A stretch of DNA of 64,000 nucleotides from Parabacteroides distasonis ATCC 8503 (GTDB lineage: Bacteria > Bacteroidota > Bacteroidia > Bacteroidales > Tannerellaceae). Position 1 is the stretch's first letter, and each line of letters opens with the position of its first letter. Location of the stretch: positions 4,714,501 through 4,778,500 of the forward strand of contig NC_009615.1 in the NCBI RefSeq assembly GCF_000012845.1, given 5' to 3'. Made by a program: the position numbers and the translations under genes. The notes beneath the pieces were generated by a model. It worked only from the letters and a program-made list of their open reading frames with translations, made no database searches and had not been told where the DNA came from. Below, piece after piece: positions 25,312 through 34,855 of this stretch.

Positions 25312-25785
25312 ATGGCACTACTTGATGAGACAGATATTGAAATTCTTCATTCTTTGCAAAAGGACGCGAAGATCAATGCAAAAGAGCTTTCTGAGAAACT
25401 TCATATCTCCAAGACTCCTATTTACGAACGAATCAAACGTTTAGAAAACGAAGGATATATAAAAGGATATGTGGCATTGGTTGACAATAAAAAAATAGGA
25501 TTACCCTTGATCATTTTCTGTAATGTATCTTTAGCTGTACACGATGATGAGCATATCGAACGCTTCAAAGAAGAAATACGGAATATCGATGAAATAATGG
25601 AATGTTACTCGACGGGAGGTATTTATGATTTCTTTGTCAAAGTGGTTCTTAAGGATTTAGATGCCTATAATCAATTTGTGTTCGAGAAATTAACCAAGGT
25701 TCATGGCATCGTGAAGATGCAAAGCTCTTTTGTGCTTAATGAAATCAAGCATACTACAGTTTTGAATATACCCAAAAATAGTTGA
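25312..25785 (+). CDS. Lrp/AsnC-family transcriptional regulator
   Basis: The 157-residue protein has an N-terminal helix-turn-helix (DIEILHSLQKDAKINAKELS; SKTPIYERIKRLENEG) and an AsnC ligand-binding ferredoxin-like domain (about 65-150, with ECYSTGGIYDFFVKVV). Normal length. Probably senses an amino acid and controls the divergent EamA exporter. Confidence 0.9.
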   Translation: MALLDETDIEILHSLQKDAKINAKELSEKLHISKTPIYERIKRLENEGYIKGYVALVDNKKIGLPLIIFCNVSLAVHDDEHIERFKEEIRNIDEIMECYSTGGIYDFFVKVVLKDLDAYNQFVFEKLTKVHGIVKMQSSFVLNEIKHTTVLNIPKNS

Positions 25786-25885
25786 TTGAAGCTTAATGTC
25801 GCAGTATTATATGAAATGTCTCTTTTTTACTATAGAATTGATTAGGGGTTATTTACCTTTGCCCCGATAAATTAAATTCTATAAG

Positions 25886-26692
25886 ATGCAGTCATTTAAA
25901 ATAATAAAGCCTATTCATATATTAACTCCTTATGTGAGATATTATTGGATACTGGAAGATGGCGCGGATGTTTCTGTATCTGAACGGACTTTACCAACGG
26001 GCTGCATACAATTAGTATTTCATAGAGGTAAAAGGCTTTTATTAGTAGGAAAAAAAGAATCGCAGCCTCAAGCGTTCATCTGTGGGCAATGCCTCAACTT
26101 TTCAGATGTGATGTCAGCCGGAAAGATTGAAATGATCACGGTTGTTTTTCAGCCGTACGCGGCAAGAGCCATCCTTCAACTTCCCCTTAAGTTCTTTTAT
26201 GGAGAACTTATAGCGGTGGATGCTATAGCAGATTTGGAATTATCAATATTATCCAGAAAAGTGATAGAGGCTGATGACCATGAAACTTGCATCCGCTTGA
26301 TCGAGCAGTTTTTGATTCACCGTCTTTATAGGTTTGAAGGCTATGAATATAACTTAAAGCGAATATCCGCAGTCCTCCATCAAATAAATGAACAAGCGAA
26401 AACTAATATTTCTGAGTTATCTGAAACCGCATGCCTAAGCTCTAAACAGTTCAACCGCATTTTCTTAGATTATGTAGGAGCTACGCCCAAAGAGTTTCTT
26501 CGTATCGTTAGGATGCAACGAGCTTTATTTAAGGTACAACAGAATCCATCCATTTCATTCGCTCAATTAGCTTATGAATGTGGGTTTTCAGATCAGTCAC
26601 ATATGATAAAAGAGTTTAAGCTGTTTTCCGGCTATACACCCACGGAGTATCTTTCCTTATGCGCTCCTTATTCTGATTATTTCTCGGAATGA
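25886..26692 (+). CDS. AraC-family transcriptional regulator
   Basis: The 268-residue protein has an N-terminal sensor domain beginning IKPIHILTPYVRYYWILED (the DUF6597-like domain seen with many Bacteroidota AraC proteins) and a C-terminal AraC DNA-binding domain (about 165-255, SSKQFNRIFLDYVGATPKEFLRI and CGFSDQSHMIKEFKLFSGYTPTEY). A -7-like TACCTTTG at 25854-25861 precedes it by 24 bases. Target unknown; VOC and methyltransferase genes follow. Confidence 0.9.
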   Translation: MQSFKIIKPIHILTPYVRYYWILEDGADVSVSERTLPTGCIQLVFHRGKRLLLVGKKESQPQAFICGQCLNFSDVMSAGKIEMITVVFQPYAARAILQLPLKFFYGELIAVDAIADLELSILSRKVIEADDHETCIRLIEQFLIHRLYRFEGYEYNLKRISAVLHQINEQAKTNISELSETACLSSKQFNRIFLDYVGATPKEFLRIVRMQRALFKVQQNPSISFAQLAYECGFSDQSHMIKEFKLFSGYTPTEYLSLCAPYSDYFSE

Positions 26693-26790
26693 TCAAGATG
26701 TCCTTTTTCTTCTATCCTATAGATACGATACGCTCTACTTTTGTGATGTCTTCGCGAGGACATTAACAGTAACTATAAAAAGAAAACAAA

Positions 26791-27153
26791 ATGAACAATT
26801 TAATTGCTTTTTTCGAGATTCCAACTGTAGACTTTTATCGAGCGATCAATTTCTATGAAACTATTTTGGGGTTAAAACTATCGGTTTTCGAGTGTGAGAC
26901 AGAGAAGATGGCTTGTTTTATCGAGCAAGGAGAAGTGGTTGGGGCTTTGTTCTACGCTCCTAGTTATCAACCTTCGCCGGATGGTATCTTAATCCATTTT
27001 AATAGCCAAGATATCGAGGACACTTTATCTAAAGTATTGGATAAAGGGGGTAAAATTATTATACCCAAGACAAAGATTGAAGCGGAAAATAAAGGATACT
27101 TCGCCGTTTTAGAAGATAGCGAAGGAAATCATGTCGGTATCTACGAAAAATAA
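26791..27153 (+). CDS. VOC-family (glyoxalase-like) protein
   Basis: The 120-residue protein shows two beta-alpha-beta-beta-beta modules (FFEIPTVDFYRAINFYETILG and a FAVLEDSEGNHVGIYE ending), the vicinal-oxygen-chelate fold of glyoxalases and resistance dioxygenases. Metal-ligand positions include His near 69 and Glu near 119. Substrate not deducible. It follows the AraC gene by 98 bases. Confidence 0.85.
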   Translation: MNNLIAFFEIPTVDFYRAINFYETILGLKLSVFECETEKMACFIEQGEVVGALFYAPSYQPSPDGILIHFNSQDIEDTLSKVLDKGGKIIIPKTKIEAENKGYFAVLEDSEGNHVGIYEK

Positions 27154-27188
27154 GTATCTTCGGCCAAGATATCCCTACAATATATAAT

Positions 27189-27923
27189 ATGAAAGAAAAT
27201 AAGTATGATGATGAACGCTTTTTCGGTCAATACAGTCAGATGTCTCGCTCTGTACAAGGGCTGAGAGGAGCAGGAGAATGGCATGAGCTAAAGAAGATGT
27301 TGCCTGATTTTAACGGAAAGCGTGTATTGGATTTAGGGTGTGGTTTTGGCTGGCATTGTCGATATGCCATAGAGCGAGGGGCGACCTTCGCTTTAGGCAT
27401 TGACCTTTCCGGGAAGATGTTAGACAAGGCACGGGAGATAAATTCCTCCCCGTTGATCGAATATAAAAGAATAGCAATCGAGGATTTTGATTTTGCTCCA
27501 AATTCTTTTGACATCGTGATCAGCTCCTTGACATTCCATTATCTCGAGTCGTTCGATACGGTTTGTACAGAGGTATATAAATGTTTAACGCAAGAGGGTG
27601 TCTTTGTCTTCTCTGTGGAACATCCCGTTTTTACTGCTTATGGCAATCAAGATTGGATTTACGATTCGGAAGGGAAACCTGCGCATTGGCCGGTGGATCA
27701 TTATTTTCAAGAGGGAATCCGGCATGCTCATTTTTTGGGAGAGGATGTAACCAAATATCATAAGACACTTACGACTTACGTGAACGGATTGATCAAGGCG
27801 GGTTTCTGTATCACCCATCTGGTGGAGCCTCAACCGGACGAATCGATGCTGGATACGGTTCCCGGGATGCGAGACGAACTTCGCCGTCCGATGATGTTGC
27901 TTATCGCCGCTCGAAAGAATTAA
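27189..27923 (+). CDS. class I SAM-dependent methyltransferase
   Basis: The 244-residue protein has the SAM-binding motif [15 protein letters not shown] near residue 45, an acidic residue after strand 2 (LGIDLSGKM) and [12 protein letters not shown] near 110, a UbiE/BioC-like small-molecule methyltransferase pattern. It starts 35 bases after the VOC gene. Substrate unknown. Confidence 0.87.
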   Translation: MKENKYDDERFFGQYSQMSRSVQGLRGAGEWHELKKMLPDFNGKRVLDLGCGFGWHCRYAIERGATFALGIDLSGKMLDKAREINSSPLIEYKRIAIEDFDFAPNSFDIVISSLTFHYLESFDTVCTEVYKCLTQEGVFVFSVEHPVFTAYGNQDWIYDSEGKPAHWPVDHYFQEGIRHAHFLGEDVTKYHKTLTTYVNGLIKAGFCITHLVEPQPDESMLDTVPGMRDELRRPMMLLIAARKN

Positions 27924-27932
27924 AAAAAAGCG

Positions 27933-27940
27933 TATCTTTG
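27933..27940 (+). promoter_or_regulatory. -7 box for queC-queF
   Basis: TATCTTTG, matching TAnnTTTG. Transcription would start near 27947, giving a leader of about 54 bases that contains the preQ1 aptamer below. Confidence 0.45.
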
Positions 27941-27960
27941 TGGCTGAAAAGATGTCTTTT

Positions 27961-27996
27961 CCGTGTGCTTGCTAAACCACGTATTAAAAACAAGAA
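27961..27996 (+). promoter_or_regulatory. preQ1-I riboswitch upstream of queC
   Basis: CGTG (27962-27965) pairs with CACG (27978-27981) around a loop containing TTGCTAAAC, and the A-rich tail TTAAAAACAAG lets CAAG (27991-27994) pair back with CTTG (27968-27971). This is the compact H-type pseudoknot of preQ1-I riboswitches, whose loop carries GCUAnAC and whose tail is A-rich. The tail ends six bases before the ATG, so binding would block ribosome access. The next two genes make and use preQ0/preQ1. Confidence 0.72.
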
Positions 27997-28000
27997 AGAT

Positions 28001-28675
28001 ATGAAACAACAAGATGCCGCTTTGGTATGCTTCTCGGGTGGACAAGATTCCACGACTTGCCTTTTCTGGGCGAAGAAGCATTTTTCACGTGTAGAGGCCG
28101 TATGCTTCACATACGGACAGAAACATTCCTTGGAAATAGAGGTCGCTCGAAAGATCGCTGCGGATGCGGACGTACCTTTTCAGTTATTGGACGTATCGCT
28201 TATCAGCCAGTTAGATCCCAATTGCTCGCTTACGAATGCGAGCATAGAGATGGATCAAGAGAAGCCGGAGGATAGCTATCCGAATACGTTTGTGCCCGGC
28301 CGTAATATGGTATTCCTTACTTTCGCCGCTATCTTAGCCCGTGGTAAGGGGATTTATCATTTGGTAACGGGTGTCTCCGAGGCTGATTATAGTGGTTATC
28401 CGGATTGCCGGGATACGTTCGTGCGTTCTCTTAACGTAACATTAAATCTGGCGATGGATGAGCAATTCGTAATTCATACCCCGCTTATGGACCGGGATAA
28501 GAGCGAAGTCTGGGAATTGTCGGACGAACTGGGCGTCTTTGATCTAGTACGTACGCAGACGCTGACTTGCTATAACGGTGTTATGGCTGAGGGATGTGGG
28601 CATTGTCCGGCTTGCAAACTTCGTAAGGACGGATTGGAGAAATATCTGAAAAGGAAAGAAGAGAATCAAAAGTAA
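28001..28675 (+). CDS. queC: 7-cyano-7-deazaguanine (preQ0) synthase QueC
   Basis: The ATG at 28001 ([14 protein letters not shown]) is used; longer starts would run through the riboswitch. The 224-residue ATP-dependent enzyme has the PP-loop SGGQDST at 12-18 and a C-terminal zinc-binding cluster ([10 protein letters not shown]). It converts carboxy-deazaguanine to preQ0 in queuosine synthesis. Immediately followed by queF. Confidence 0.95.
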   Translation: MKQQDAALVCFSGGQDSTTCLFWAKKHFSRVEAVCFTYGQKHSLEIEVARKIAADADVPFQLLDVSLISQLDPNCSLTNASIEMDQEKPEDSYPNTFVPGRNMVFLTFAAILARGKGIYHLVTGVSEADYSGYPDCRDTFVRSLNVTLNLAMDEQFVIHTPLMDRDKSEVWELSDELGVFDLVRTQTLTCYNGVMAEGCGHCPACKLRKDGLEKYLKRKEENQK

Positions 28676-29149
28676 ATGAAAGAAATGGACGAGAGAAAAC
28701 AAGAAGGAGAGTTGCATTTATTAGGTGGCTCTACCGTATATAAACAGGATTACGCTCCGGAGGTATTGGAGGCATTTACGAACAAGCATCAAGGAAATGA
28801 TTATTGGGTACGGTTTAATTGCCCGGAATTCACCAGTCTCTGCCCGATTACCGGACAACCGGATTTCGCTACGATTCATATCGATTATATCCCCGACGTG
28901 AAAATGGTAGAGAGCAAGAGCTTGAAGCTTTACTTATTCAGCTTCCGCAACCATGGGGCGTTTCATGAGGATTGCGTGAATATTATCATGAAGGACTTGA
29001 TAAAATTAATGGATCCGAAATATATCGAAATTACTGGTATATTCACACCGAGAGGCGGTATAAGTATTTATCCGTATTGCAATTACGGTCGTCCGAACAC
29101 CAAGTTTGAGCAGTTGGCCGAGAAAAGATTATTTGATCATAATCAATAA
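28676..29149 (+). CDS. queF: NADPH-dependent preQ0 reductase QueF
   Basis: The 157-residue enzyme reduces the preQ0 nitrile to preQ1. The catalytic motif [13 protein letters not shown] contains Cys56 and Asp63, and the NADPH-binding [13 protein letters not shown] follows near 83-95. The ATG abuts the queC stop codon, so both genes are one transcript under the preQ1 riboswitch. Short unimodular QueF length. Confidence 0.95.
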   Translation: MKEMDERKQEGELHLLGGSTVYKQDYAPEVLEAFTNKHQGNDYWVRFNCPEFTSLCPITGQPDFATIHIDYIPDVKMVESKSLKLYLFSFRNHGAFHEDCVNIIMKDLIKLMDPKYIEITGIFTPRGGISIYPYCNYGRPNTKFEQLAEKRLFDHNQ

Positions 29150-29188
29150 GATTTCTGACAAATCGTTATCAGTCTCGGCAAAAAACGG

Positions 29189-29196
29189 TATATTTG
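29189..29196 (+). promoter_or_regulatory. -7 box for the DUF1080 gene
   Basis: TATATTTG, matching TAnnTTTG, 41 bases before the ATG at 29237; -33 region not clear. Confidence 0.45.
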
Positions 29197-29236
29197 CAGC
29201 AAGAAATGTTAACTAACTAATAAATCATTTTAGACC

Positions 29237-30034
29237 ATGAACAAAAGATTGCTTACAGTTGCGGCTTTCGCTTTAGCGGGTTGCGTTACCGTTGTCGCTC
29301 AAGACAAGAAAAAAGAGTTCAAGATGCCTACAGGTTATGCGGGTATCACGCATGAGATGTCCGAGTTTTACGAACCTGTTCCGCCGGTAGTCACTCCGGG
29401 TACAGATTTAAAAGGTGGAGGTTTCACGGCTCCTTCCGACGCTATCGTTTTGTTTGACGGCAAGGATCTTTCCGCTTGGGAGAGCGTAAAGGGCGGTGCC
29501 GCCGAATGGGATGTGCATGATGGTGTATTTACCGTAAACAAGAAGAAGGGTGATATCCAGACCAAACAGAAATTCAACGATTTCCAGATGCATATCGAAT
29601 GGCAAGTCCCGACGAATATCACAGGAGAGAGCCAGTCGAGAGGCAACAGCGGTATTTTCCTACAAGGGATGTATGAGGTTCAAGTGTTAGACTGCTACAA
29701 TAACCCGACTTACGTGAACGGCCAGACTGGTAGTATCTACAAACAATCCATTCCTTTGGCCAATGCCATGCGTAAACCGGGCGAATGGAACGTATACGAT
29801 ATCATTTATACCGCCCCCACTTTCAAGGAAGATGGTTCTTATCGCACGCATCCAACCGTAACGGTTATCCAGAACGGCGTGGTTTTGCAGAACCATACGA
29901 CGATATTGGGTACGACAGAGTGGATCGGTTTCCCGCAAGTGAAGAAACATGGCGCAGGCCCTATCATCCTGCAGAGCCATGGCGATCCTAGCGAGCCGAT
30001 CAGCTTCCGTAATATCTGGATTCGTGAGCTATAG
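29237..30034 (+). CDS. exported DUF1080 (3-keto-disaccharide hydrolase-like) protein
   Basis: The 265-residue protein has a signal peptide (about 1-21, ending VVAQ) and a DUF1080 concanavalin-like domain (about 65-265) with IVLFDGKDLSAWES, SRGNSGIFLQGMYEVQVLD and GPIILQSHGDPSEPISFRNI. Several DUF1080 proteins of Bacteroides act on keto-disaccharides or other glycosides in the periplasm. It stands alone between queF and a terminator. Confidence 0.88.
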   Translation: MNKRLLTVAAFALAGCVTVVAQDKKKEFKMPTGYAGITHEMSEFYEPVPPVVTPGTDLKGGGFTAPSDAIVLFDGKDLSAWESVKGGAAEWDVHDGVFTVNKKKGDIQTKQKFNDFQMHIEWQVPTNITGESQSRGNSGIFLQGMYEVQVLDCYNNPTYVNGQTGSIYKQSIPLANAMRKPGEWNVYDIIYTAPTFKEDGSYRTHPTVTVIQNGVVLQNHTTILGTTEWIGFPQVKKHGAGPIILQSHGDPSEPISFRNIWIREL

Positions 30035-30058
30035 GAGAAACGTGTTGATTGTAATAAG

Positions 30059-30093
30059 AAGGGATGGACTTGATATTAAGTTCATCCCTTTTT
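30059..30093 (+). terminator. intrinsic terminator after the DUF1080 gene
   Basis: AAGGGATG-GACTT and AAGT-TCATCCCTT form a stem with a short loop, followed by TTTTT. Confidence 0.75.
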
Positions 30094-30123
30094 CGTTAAA
30101 TAGCAGGCTGGTTTTATATGAGA

Positions 30124-30227
30124 GAAACATTTTTTTCTATAGCACGAAATTTTAGTTTTCCTTAGATGAAACAAAAGTTTTCCAATGGAGAAACTCTAGT
30201 TTCCTGCTGAAAAAACTTTAGTTTTTC
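30124..30227. repeat. five palindromic units at 22-bp spacing
   Basis: Imperfect palindromes of the form GAAAC-nnnn-GTTTC start at 30124, 30146, 30168, 30190 and about 30211. Examples are GAAATTTTAGTTTTC, GAAACAAAAGTTTTC and GAAACTCTAGTTTC. Intervals are 22, 22, 22 and about 21 bases. The array fills the convergent gap between the DUF1080 terminator and the DUF4130 gene. No gene lies in it. Confidence 0.7.
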
Positions 30228-30279
30228 GATAATGAAATTAACAAAAACTGTAATTGGCTGATTAATAGCAATTATACTA

Positions 30280-31050
30280 TTATCTCTTCTCCGGCATATA
30301 TTTCCAAAAACGAGCCGGCATATGTTGGCGATGAAGCCGTGGGTTTAAACGCTCCTTGATAGCGATAGACTTAAAATACTCCTTCCACATACTTTGAAAA
30401 AGTTTCTCATCCTTATCCATGATATCCTCACTGAGCAATCCGGTCAATAAGTGTGAATCTTTCTCTTCGAAACGGACTTCTATCGTATCGTTAAGATCAT
30501 AATAATATCCATACTCTCTTTTTAAGTCGTAAATGAGCCATTGCTGATCAGCGAAACGGTCTTGCGCATAAGGTAATACCAAAGGTAATACGTTATATAT
30601 AGGTGCGATGGCAGCAAAGTAAGTTCCATCCGCCGCTTTTTGGAAACGAAAGAATTGCATCACTCGCAAGCGTTCGTTGTTTACTTTCTTCCAGATCTTG
30701 GCCGTTTCCAATATGGCCGGGTCACCAAGATTGAACTCAATCGTGGCTGGAGCGTCGATCGCTTTGCGGATATATCTGAATAACAACAGGTCTACTTCCG
30801 GTAATTCCGACAACCAAGTTACCGTCAGCCCGGAAAGAGAAGACTTGGAGATTTTCTTCTCAAGCCCTTTCCATACCCGTTCTGCTTTCCGGTCATCTGT
30901 ATAGATCCGTATCGCCTCGTCATAGAACAATGGAAATGGCTCACCCTCGGTTACTAACAAATCCGGAAAAGTCCGGCGGGAATAGGCGTCGAATACGGCG
31001 GTAAGCAATCCCTCAAAAGTCTTGTCGTAAACAAATATAATCATTATCAA
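30280..31050 (-). CDS. DUF4130 (TIGR03915-type) DNA metabolism protein
   Basis: The 256-residue protein begins MIMIIFVYDKTFEGLLTAVF, the characteristic start of the TIGR03915/DUF4130 family, and includes NVLPLVLPYAQDRFADQQWLIYDLKREYGYY. Family members are nearly always next to the radical SAM gene found here, 20 bases away on the same strand, and resemble uracil-DNA-glycosylase partners. Joint action on damaged DNA is the accepted guess, not shown. Confidence 0.85.
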   Translation of the reverse strand: MIMIIFVYDKTFEGLLTAVFDAYSRRTFPDLLVTEGEPFPLFYDEAIRIYTDDRKAERVWKGLEKKISKSSLSGLTVTWLSELPEVDLLLFRYIRKAIDAPATIEFNLGDPAILETAKIWKKVNNERLRVMQFFRFQKAADGTYFAAIAPIYNVLPLVLPYAQDRFADQQWLIYDLKREYGYYYDLNDTIEVRFEEKDSHLLTGLLSEDIMDKDEKLFQSMWKEYFKSIAIKERLNPRLHRQHMPARFWKYMPEKR

Positions 31051-31070
31051 TCCTTCTTATAAAACAGGCG

Positions 31071-32330
31071 TTAATCTATAAAAGGCAGTATGAGCTGCCG
31101 ATCGTCGACTTTCTTTCCGCTCTTTCTCGTCAATAGTTGCCGGACGGTTTCAGGGCTGACCTCATTCACGGTCTGCGTCGGGAGTTCCCGGCAAGTAATA
31201 AAATAGCTAGCCTTTTTCATGACCACTCCTATTTTCTTCAACTGCTCTGAACCGAGATTAGCGTAACGCCGGGAAACGATTATGATCTTTGCCGATTTCA
31301 CGCCAATTCCCGGAACCCGAAGAAGCATCTCGTAATCCGCTTTATTGATATCTACTGGAAAGACTTCCGGATGCCGCAGGGCCCAAGCCAACTTCGGGTC
31401 CACGTCTAGATCCAGATCCGGATATGCGTCATTGACAATCTCATCTACCTTGAATTGATAAAAACGCAATAACCAATCCGCTTGATATAAACGATTCTCA
31501 CGGACCAGCGGAGGCGTGGTAAGTGCCGGAAGACGGTTATCATACGCATTTACCGGAATGAATCCCGAATAGTAAACACGCTTCATCGTAGGTCTCTGAT
31601 ATAAGGCCGATGATAGACGAAGTATATCCTTGTCGGTATCCGCCGTAGCGCCAACGATCATCTGCGTGCTTTGCCCGGCGGGAGCGAATCGTGGGGCATA
31701 CCGGAAACGCTTGCGTTCCTCGGCGCTTTGTAATACACCTTGTTGGATATAACGCATAGGGGCAAATACGCTTTTAAAATCCTTTTCCGGAGCTAGAGTC
31801 CGCAAGCTCGCCTCATTCGGGATCTCTATATTCACGCTTAAACGATCGGCGTAAAGCCCAGCCTCATTTACCAATTCTTGGCTGGCTCCGGGGATACTCT
31901 TCATATGTATGTATCCATTGAAGTGATGTACGAGGCGCAAATCCTTGATGGCTCTCACCAACCGTTCCATCGTGTAATCCGGGTTTCGGACCACGCCGGA
32001 GCTTAAAAACAATCCTTCAATGTAATTACGCCGGTAAAACTCGATCGTAAGATTCACCAACTCGGTAACGGAGAGTGTAGCCCTCGGCAAATCATTACTT
32101 CGCCGGTTGATGCAGTAGGCGCAATCATACATACAATAATTCGTCAGCATGATCTTTAAAAGCGAGATGCACCGTCCGTCCTCAGCGAAACTATGGCAAA
32201 TGCCCCATCCCGCGGCACTTCCTATAGCCCCGCTCTTATGCGAACGGGAGGTTCCGCTGGAAGCGCAGGATACGTCATATTTTGCCGACTCGGCCAAGAT
32301 TTTCAATTTCTCGAGCACTTTCTCGTCCAT
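31071..32330 (-). CDS. putative DNA modification/repair radical SAM protein
   Basis: The start at 32330 (MDEKVLEKLKILAES) fits the family better than the frame's earliest ATG at 32369. The 419-residue protein has the radical SAM cysteines in MLTNYCMYDCAYCINRRSND near residue 80 and a C-terminal helix-hairpin-helix (LLRVPGIGVKSAKIIIVSRR), a DNA-binding element. This is the TIGR03916 family paired with DUF4130. Upstream of it a truncated susC reads in the opposite direction. Confidence 0.88.
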   Translation of the reverse strand: MDEKVLEKLKILAESAKYDVSCASSGTSRSHKSGAIGSAAGWGICHSFAEDGRCISLLKIMLTNYCMYDCAYCINRRSNDLPRATLSVTELVNLTIEFYRRNYIEGLFLSSGVVRNPDYTMERLVRAIKDLRLVHHFNGYIHMKSIPGASQELVNEAGLYADRLSVNIEIPNEASLRTLAPEKDFKSVFAPMRYIQQGVLQSAEERKRFRYAPRFAPAGQSTQMIVGATADTDKDILRLSSALYQRPTMKRVYYSGFIPVNAYDNRLPALTTPPLVRENRLYQADWLLRFYQFKVDEIVNDAYPDLDLDVDPKLAWALRHPEVFPVDINKADYEMLLRVPGIGVKSAKIIIVSRRYANLGSEQLKKIGVVMKKASYFITCRELPTQTVNEVSPETVRQLLTRKSGKKVDDRQLILPFID

Positions 32331-32407
32331 AATTTGCGGGATTGTTTCGTACAAAGATAATGATCTCATGGGAAAAAGCCTCCATTTATAACTTCCTCAT
32401 TATTTTT

Positions 32408-33349
32408 TTCGAAAAAACAACGGACTTATTATATAATGTAGCGATTCCTAGCGCCTCCGGTTATGATTCTATGTTGAAAAATATTGGTAGTGTCCAAAAT
32501 AAAGGTTACGAGCTTTCTATTGAGAGTGACAACTTAAGCGGGGCATTCTCATGGACAACAGCCTTTAATATTTCATTCAACCGGAATAAAGTATTAGAGT
32601 TGGGTGGGGAAACGTATAAAGATGTAGGTACATACGACGATCATTTAAAGACGAGTGATATCCGTCGCTTGATCGTTGGTCAACCAATTGGAGTATTTTA
32701 TGGCTATCGTTTTGACGGCATTTTCCAAAATGAAGCAGAATGTGCTCAACAAACTTCTTCACCCTCGCCTATCGGTGTCGGACTCCGTCGTTATAAGGAC
32801 TTGAATGGAGACGGTAAGATTGATGCCACAAACGATCGGGAGATATTGGGAGACGCAAATCCGAAATTCTTTGGAGGTATGACCAACACGTTTGCTTATA
32901 GAGGATTTGAGTTGAACGTATTCTTACAATACTCATATGGGAATAAGATTTTCAATTATAACGCAATGGAGCTTGAGTCGCCGACTGGTGGACAAAATGT
33001 ATATCAGGATCTCGTGAACCGTTGGACACCTACGAATCCAAGTAATGAATACCAAAAAGCGACAACGAATCGGAATAATATCGTAAGTGATCGGTTCATT
33101 GAAGACGGTTCTTTCTTGAAATTAAAAACTGTCTCATTGTCTTATAGTTTCCCGAAATTGAATTGGAAACATATCGGAGGTCTGCGATTGTACGTAACCG
33201 GACAAAACTTATTGACTTGGACTAAATACAGAGGCTATGATCCGGAAGTGAGCTATCGAGGCGCTTCAACTTTAGAGGCAGGAGAGGACTTTGGCGGTTA
33301 TCCGCAAGCCCGTACCTTTATGTTTGGCATTAAATTGGATATTAAATAA
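32408..33349 (+). pseudogene. susC: 3' third of a SusC-type TonB-dependent transporter
   Basis: The frame reads FEKTTDLLYNVAIPSASGYD and continues through typical SusC C-terminal barrel strands (NIGSVQNKGYELSIES, YKDLNGDGKIDATNDREILG, PQARTFMFGIKLDIK). Full-length SusC proteins have about 1,000 residues; only about 314 are here. The plug, TonB box and signal peptide are absent; upstream sequence is the short gap to the radical SAM gene. A deletion or rearrangement near 32,340-32,410 removed the 5' two thirds. An intact susD follows 18 bases later. Confidence 0.88.
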
Positions 33350-33367
33350 CTTTTAAATCGACTCAAA

Positions 33368-34855
33368 ATGAAAAAATCGTTCATATATATATTTTCAGCT
33401 TTCTGTTTCTCTTGTGGAATCAACAGTTGTTCTTTCCTTGACGAGAATCCCGTGGACCGTTTGGTCGTGGATAATTTTTATACAAGCGAGAAAGACGCAC
33501 AGGCAGCGGTAGATGCTACTTATCAGCAATTAAACAGCTTATATAACCGTTTGATGTATATGATGGCAGAGCTACCTACCGATATGATGAAAAATGGTTT
33601 AGGTATGCCGAACGCAAACTTACAAGACTTGGAGTTTCTGCGATTTAACTCTCAGAATACATTTGTAAAAGATATGTGGAAAAATTGTTATTCCGGTATT
33701 TCTAGGGCAAATACGGCGATTGTTAAGATTCCAGAGATCAAAATGAATGAAAGTAAAAAGAACCGATTGATCGCTGAGGCTCGTACACTTCGTGCTCTAT
33801 ACTATTTCAACCTCGTTCGTTTCTTCGGCGATGTTCCTCTAATCTTAGACTTGAAAACCGTAGAAGATTCAAAAGGACCACGTGATTCTAAAGAACTGAT
33901 TTATGATCAGATTATAGAAGATCTTACATTTGCGGAAGAACATCTTCCTTTAAGATCTGAATATTCGGCTTCCGATGAGGGCCGTATCAACAAAGGGGCC
34001 GCTAAAATTTTATTCGGTAAAGTCTATTTGACTAAAGGGGATTTCCAAAAGGCGAAAGATAAATTGGCGGAGGTAGTCGAGCATGAATCTGAATATGGCT
34101 TCGGTTTACACAAAGATTACCATGCGAACTGGCTTCGAGATACAGAGGCTGGTATTGAGGCTGTACTTTATATTGAGTATAAAGAACCTCCATTTCAACA
34201 TAATGGTGAAATGGCGCTTGCTGGTCCGAAATATTCCATTCCGGGGAGCTTAGGAATCTCTGCCCTTAATGAGGCTGATATCCCGACACAAGAATTGTAT
34301 GACCAGTTTGATAATCGAGATTTGAGAAAAAAGACTAATTTTAAAACAGAGTTCGCTCATCTTAAAACCGGTGAAATATTGAAATCAAGTATACCACTTA
34401 GCGGTAAGTTCTGGGTTGAAGGGCTTGAAACGGGTGACCGTTGCGATGTAAATATGCACATTATCAGGTATGCGGACGCTATATTAATGTATGCAGAGGC
34501 ATTAAATGAAGTGGGCGAATCTACAAAGGCTCTCGCTATGTTAAACAGGATACGGGAACGTGCTTTTGGTGATGATTCTGGAAACTTTAAACCTATGTCG
34601 AAGGATGAGTTTCGTACAGCTATATTAAATGAACGACGGCTGGAATTCCCTCACGAAGGACATCGTTGGTTCGATTTAGTACGTACCGGTACATTTATTC
34701 AACGAATGAAAGAGCATAGTGCATATGAAGCAAAAGTAGCGGAAGCTAATAAAACTGAGATTGCGCAAAATATCAAGGAGCATATGATCCTTATGCCGAT
34801 CCCTCAATCCGAGATAGACTTGAATCCTAATTTAGTACAAAATGCAGGATATTAG
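33368..34855 (+). CDS. susD: SusD/RagB-family glycan-binding lipoprotein
   Basis: The 495-residue protein has a lipoprotein signal (GINSC, Cys21) and the SusD features: NFYTSEKDAQAAVDATYQQL near 42, TPR-like helices with AEARTLRALYYFNLVRFFGDVPL near 135-155, and a C-terminal NERRLEFPHEGHRWFDLVRTG near 420. SusD caps its SusC partner on the cell surface; the partner is truncated here, so uptake by this pair is probably lost. Confidence 0.93.
   Translation: MKKSFIYIFSAFCFSCGINSCSFLDENPVDRLVVDNFYTSEKDAQAAVDATYQQLNSLYNRLMYMMAELPTDMMKNGLGMPNANLQDLEFLRFNSQNTFVKDMWKNCYSGISRANTAIVKIPEIKMNESKKNRLIAEARTLRALYYFNLVRFFGDVPLILDLKTVEDSKGPRDSKELIYDQIIEDLTFAEEHLPLRSEYSASDEGRINKGAAKILFGKVYLTKGDFQKAKDKLAEVVEHESEYGFGLHKDYHANWLRDTEAGIEAVLYIEYKEPPFQHNGEMALAGPKYSIPGSLGISALNEADIPTQELYDQFDNRDLRKKTNFKTEFAHLKTGEILKSSIPLSGKFWVEGLETGDRCDVNMHIIRYADAILMYAEALNEVGESTKALAMLNRIRERAFGDDSGNFKPMSKDEFRTAILNERRLEFPHEGHRWFDLVRTGTFIQRMKEHSAYEAKVAEANKTEIAQNIKEHMILMPIPQSEIDLNPNLVQNAGY

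Noticed and set aside
30124..30227. The 22-bp array as a CRISPR.
   Set aside because: Units are divergent palindromes with spacers of 6-8 bases and no cas genes; spacing does not fit repeat plus spacer.
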